A DNA stretch of 8,228 bases. It comes from Fibrobacteria bacterium GUT77. Lineage in GTDB: Bacteria; Fibrobacterota; Chitinivibrionia; Chitinivibrionales; Chitinispirillaceae. The notes beneath the pieces are model-generated. The model had not been told where the DNA came from. It did not search any database and worked only from the letters and a program-made list of their open reading frames with translations. Positions 6,195-8,228 of the stretch are shown in pieces (the first letter of the stretch is position 1; each line of letters starts with the position of its first letter). A program made the translations under genes and the position numbers. The stretch is taken from the NCBI GenBank assembly GCA_001462255.1, contig LIUJ01000228.1, positions 1 to 8,228 of the forward strand, written 5' to 3'.

Positions 6195-7078
6195 CGAGAG
6201 ACGAAGCGCTATCGGAGATTAAAACTTTTCAGAGCGTGGAAAACGTTATCTTCGCTATGCGCATAATAGCGAAGGTCGGCACGGTTACGGATATCTTCAC
6301 GCTCATGCCCATTGCCACAAACAACTCTACCAACCCGTCTATAAAAAAGCTGGCCACAGACGCTATATGCTCCATCATCAAAGAGAGTTTGCTCACCAAA
6401 TTCAACGAATTGACCCCCGATATGCGCCAAAAATTGGCGAAAATACTGCAAACGCTTGATCCTAAAATCATCAACGACCTAAGCCGGGATCTGCTCTCCA
6501 ACGACAACGAGAGGCGCCTGTCCGCGTTGCAAATGCTTGGCATCCTAAAGCGCCACCCGCACGTAAAGGACGTATTGGCCAGGCTGTTGCAGGACAAAGA
6601 CGTCAAAATAAAGGCGACCGCCGTGGCCCTGCTCGGCAAGATGATTGGCCCAAACGATCAACATTTGGTGCTAATGCTCTTAAGCGACGAAGACAAACGC
6701 GTGAGGGCAAACACGGTAGAGGCGTTGGAAAGCATGGGAGACCCGCAACTGCTACCCATACTCTCCCAGTACCGCAAAGACCCCAACAACCGCATACGGG
6801 GAAACGTTTTGAAAGCGCTCTACAACCTCGGTCAAACCGGCATAGAGGAAGACCTTTTGGACATGCTAACGGCAACCGACCCGTTGCAAAAAGCCTCGGC
6901 GCTATGGGTAATAACGCAACTGAAATACAACAACAAAAAGGTAATAGACGCCGCCGGAGCATGCCTGCTATGCGACAACAAGATGGTACACAGAAACGCG
7001 GAAGCGGCAATGACGGCCATAGGCACACCGAGGTGCATGGGGTACCTAAACTACCTTGGGCGAATAGTCAGATATTAA
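6191..7078 (+). CDS. HEAT-repeat protein of unknown function, coupled to uvrB
   Basis: A 295-residue alpha-helical repeat protein with no signal peptide or membrane segment, so probably cytoplasmic. HEAT/PBS-lyase-like repeats of about 31-35 residues are clear in the middle: LLSNDNERRLSALQMLGIL (101-119), LLQDKDVKIKATAVALLGKM (132-151), LLSDEDKRVRANTVEALESM (163-182), QYRKDPNNRIRGNVLKALYNL (193-213) and LTATDPLQKASALWVITQL (226-244). The aspartate-turn-basic pattern (D-x-x-x-R-x-x-A) is typical. Such scaffolds bind proteins or, in the AlkD type, DNA; no catalytic motif is visible, so I assign no function. ATG 6191 overlaps the uvrB stop (ATGA), and AGGGGG at 6179-6184 gives a ribosome site 6 nt away. 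The coupling implies matched expression with UvrB. Its stop is 4 bp from that of the convergent larE. Confidence 0.85.
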   Translation: MTRDEALSEIKTFQSVENVIFAMRIIAKVGTVTDIFTLMPIATNNSTNPSIKKLATDAICSIIKESLLTKFNELTPDMRQKLAKILQTLDPKIINDLSRDLLSNDNERRLSALQMLGILKRHPHVKDVLARLLQDKDVKIKATAVALLGKMIGPNDQHLVLMLLSDEDKRVRANTVEALESMGDPQLLPILSQYRKDPNNRIRGNVLKALYNLGQTGIEEDLLDMLTATDPLQKASALWVITQLKYNNKKVIDAAGACLLCDNKMVHRNAEAAMTAIGTPRCMGYLNYLGRIVRY

Positions 7079-7082
7079 CGGT

Positions 7083-7916
7083 TTACGCCGACGGCAACGT
7101 CTCGTTCATACTGCCAACGCGGTAACCCAAAAGATCGACGGACACGTATGTAAACCCGTACCCCTTTATCCGCGCGTAAATTTTTTCCCTGTTCTCTCTG
7201 TCTACCAACGTCAAAAAACCGGCCTCGTCGGTCTCAATCCGCGCCAAAGCGCCGTGATGCCGCACACGTACCTGCTTCAATCCCATATCCAACAAAAATT
7301 GCTCCGCCTTGTCAATCATGTCAAGTTTTTCTGGCGTAATAGTCTCGCCGTAAGGAAAGCGTGAGGCAAGGCAGGCAAACGGCGGCTTGTCCCACACCGC
7401 GATCCCCATTTCTTTTGATAACGCGCGTATCTCCGCCTTCGCCAACCCTACATGACGGAGCGGGCTCTTTATCCCAAGTTCCTTTACGGCCGTAAGTCCG
7501 GGGCGGTAGTCGCCGTCGTCGTCTACGTTGGACCCTTCGGCGACGTGCCCTACCCCCTCTTCTTTGGCTATGGCAAGTATCTTGGTAAACAATTCGCTTT
7601 TACAGAGGTAGCAACGGTTAACCGGATTTTGCGAAAACCCGTCGACGCGCAGTTCGTCGCTGTCGCATATAATATGGCGTATACCCTCGCCCTCGCAAAA
7701 CGCCGCCGCCGCCGCCAACTCCCGCCGCGGAAAGGTAGGAGAACGGGCGGTAACCGCTATGGCGCAACCGCCCAAAACGTCGTGCGCCGTCTTCAATAAA
7801 TAAGTAGAATCCACCCCGCCGGAAAAAGCAACGGCCACGCTGCCGAGAACGCGAAGATACCGCCTCAAATTATCATGCTTTTCGGCGGCAATCGCCGTAT
7901 CAATATCGGTATTAAT
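7083..7916 (-). CDS. larE: ATP-dependent sacrificial sulfur transferase LarE
   Basis: LarE converts the biosynthetic precursor P2CMN to the thiolated form during synthesis of the nickel-pincer nucleotide cofactor of lactate racemase and related enzymes. It activates the substrate with ATP and, in the Lactobacillus type, gives up sulfur from its own cysteine. Positions are counted from the ATT start (277 residues): PP-loop FSGGVDSTYL (31-40), NRCYLCK (100-106), EGSNVDDDGDYRPG (127-140), SPLRHVGLAKAEIRALS (151-167) and ACLASRFPYG (181-190), where C182 matches the sacrificial cysteine of the L. plantarum enzyme. The start is uncertain. GGAGGGAGG (7930-7922) sits 5 nt before ATT at 7916, with no in-frame ATG near; a TTG at 7934 would add six residues but lies upstream of that ribosome site. 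No larA, larB or larC is in the window. Confidence 0.92.
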   Translation of the reverse strand: MNTDIDTAIAAEKHDNLRRYLRVLGSVAVAFSGGVDSTYLLKTAHDVLGGCAIAVTARSPTFPRRELAAAAAFCEGEGIRHIICDSDELRVDGFSQNPVNRCYLCKSELFTKILAIAKEEGVGHVAEGSNVDDDGDYRPGLTAVKELGIKSPLRHVGLAKAEIRALSKEMGIAVWDKPPFACLASRFPYGETITPEKLDMIDKAEQFLLDMGLKQVRVRHHGALARIETDEAGFLTLVDRENREKIYARIKGYGFTYVSVDLLGYRVGSMNETLPSA

Positions 7917-7921
7917 GGTAA

Positions 7922-7930
7922 CCTCCCTCC
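7922..7930 (-). promoter_or_regulatory. Ribosome binding site deciding the larE start
   Basis: GGAGGGAGG on the minus strand is the strongest Shine-Dalgarno sequence in the window. Five nucleotides (TTACC) separate it from an in-frame ATT at 7916. Normal spacing therefore points to ATT as initiator, since neither ATG, GTG nor TTG occurs in frame at a fitting distance. Confidence 0.5.
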
Positions 7931-7951
7931 GCAAACTTTCGCCCGACTACC

Positions 7952-7957
7952 ATTATA
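7952..7957 (-). promoter_or_regulatory. Consensus -10 of the larE promoter
   Basis: On the minus strand the perfect TATAAT (7957-7952) sits in an AT-rich stretch, with only a weak T-rich -35 about 16 nt upstream (TTTGTT, 7979-7974). Transcription would begin near 7945, giving a leader of about 29 nt to the ATT at 7916 that contains GGAGGGAGG, or about 11 nt to the TTG at 7934. Confidence 0.5.
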
Positions 7958-8009
7958 ATATACTATAAGCCACAACAAAAACCCAAAAAAATTTCTACTC
8001 ACGCCGATT

Positions 8010-8157
8010 CCCGAAATCCATGTTTTTATTTGGGATCTTCAGGAATTATGGTGGGAAAGCCTGAAGAGGTGATAACGTAATCGAAGCAAATTAGCACCCC
8101 TAACGGGATGCGTCCTAAAAGCGTTACGCTAACGTCAAAACCAGCATTAATAAACAA
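8010..8157 (-). other. Inverted-repeat-rich element, also open as a 43-codon frame (possible ncRNA or repeat-element relic)
   Basis: Within about 150 bp lie four inverted repeats: CGTTA/TAACG (8122-8126/8130-8134), GCATCCC/GGGGTGC read on the minus strand (8111-8105/8100-8094, GTTA loop), TCTTCAGG/CCTGAAGA (8036-8043/8060-8067, perfect, 16-nt loop) and CCCAAAT/ATTTCGGG with a one-base bulge (minus strand, 8034-8028/8017-8010). The second is a full stem only on the minus strand, where the mismatch becomes G-U, hinting at leftward transcription. The same strand is open from TTG 8157 to TAA 8026 for 43 codons, with a protein-like reading (contains GFDVSVTLLG and ITSSGFPTIIPEDPK). There is no ribosome site, so a coding role is doubtful. 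It ends about 50 bp before the larE -10. It may be a structured RNA, an interspersed repeat, or a gene remnant. Confidence 0.35.
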
Positions 8158-8190
8158 TTTTTTTCAACCGATTATTTTTTATTCTTTTAT

Positions 8191-8219
8191 TTGCGTTCAC
8201 ATAGAAAATAATGTATATT
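8191..8219 (+). promoter_or_regulatory. Possible rightward promoter for a gene beyond the window
   Basis: TTGCGT (8191-8196) and TATATT (8214-8219) are 17 nt apart on the plus strand in an AT-rich setting, the same -10 and spacing as the acyltransferase promoter. Transcription would start near 8225 and run off the right edge, so the target gene is not visible. Confidence 0.4.
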
Positions 8220-8228
8220 TATATAAAG

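Noticed and set aside
7914..7955. ATG at 7953 on the minus strand (13-codon frame) as a leader peptide for larE
   Set aside because: It overlaps the TATAAT box and so lies upstream of the expected transcription start.
7981..8034. Intrinsic terminator on the minus strand (stem 8034-8010 followed by T-run)
   Set aside because: The stem is AT-rich with a bulge, and the T-run begins nearly 20 nt after it, unlike an intrinsic terminator.

Overview
This 8.2-kb stretch is bacterial chromosome, densely packed, with moderate G+C in the genes (judged by eye, not computed) and clearly AT-richer intergenic regions. A DUF374-type acyltransferase (a family that includes lipid A acyltransferases) and a DUF368 polyprenyl-phosphate carrier translocase suggest a Gram-negative bacterium. 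The nickel-pincer enzyme LarE and an Rpn/PDDEXK-type nuclease-transposase gene would fit a gut- or sediment-type anaerobe. The phylum cannot be fixed from this window. No rRNA, tRNA, CRISPR array or complete insertion sequence was seen.

Layout. At the left edge, a leftward Rpn-family PD-(D/E)XK nuclease gene starts at 488 and runs off the window. A 190-bp AT-rich divergent promoter region follows. Next comes a rightward block with an envelope-lipid flavour: a DUF374 lysophospholipid acyltransferase, a family 2 glycosyltransferase overlapping it by 4 nt (ATGA), protein-L-isoaspartate methyltransferase (pcm) 3 nt further on, and, after a 96-bp gap with a REP-like palindrome, a DUF368 membrane protein. 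uvrB follows after 30 bp, and a HEAT-repeat protein overlaps uvrB by 4 nt. larE lies on the minus strand, converging on the HEAT gene with only 4 bp between the stop codons. The last 294 bp hold the larE promoter, a compact region of inverted repeats that is also open as a 43-codon frame on the minus strand, and a probable rightward promoter for a gene beyond the window.

How the genes may work together. The glycosyltransferase resembles polyprenyl-phosphate sugar transferases, DUF368 proteins recycle polyprenyl phosphate across the membrane, and the acyltransferase acts on lipids, so these three plausibly serve envelope glycolipid synthesis. Pcm repairs aged proteins and UvrB is the damage-verification helicase of nucleotide excision repair. 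The HEAT protein coupled to uvrB has no known role.

Main points of interest: two near-leaderless start sites with identical -10-to-ATG spacing (acyltransferase and uvrB); a perfect 17-bp inverted repeat spanning the -10 and start codon of the acyltransferase; a degenerate 27-bp in-frame repeat forming the linker between the halves of the DUF368 protein; the uvrB-HEAT coupling; an apparent ATT start codon for larE; and the structured region near the right edge. I found no clear complete novel system. The best candidates for something undescribed are the right-edge element and the HEAT partner of UvrB.
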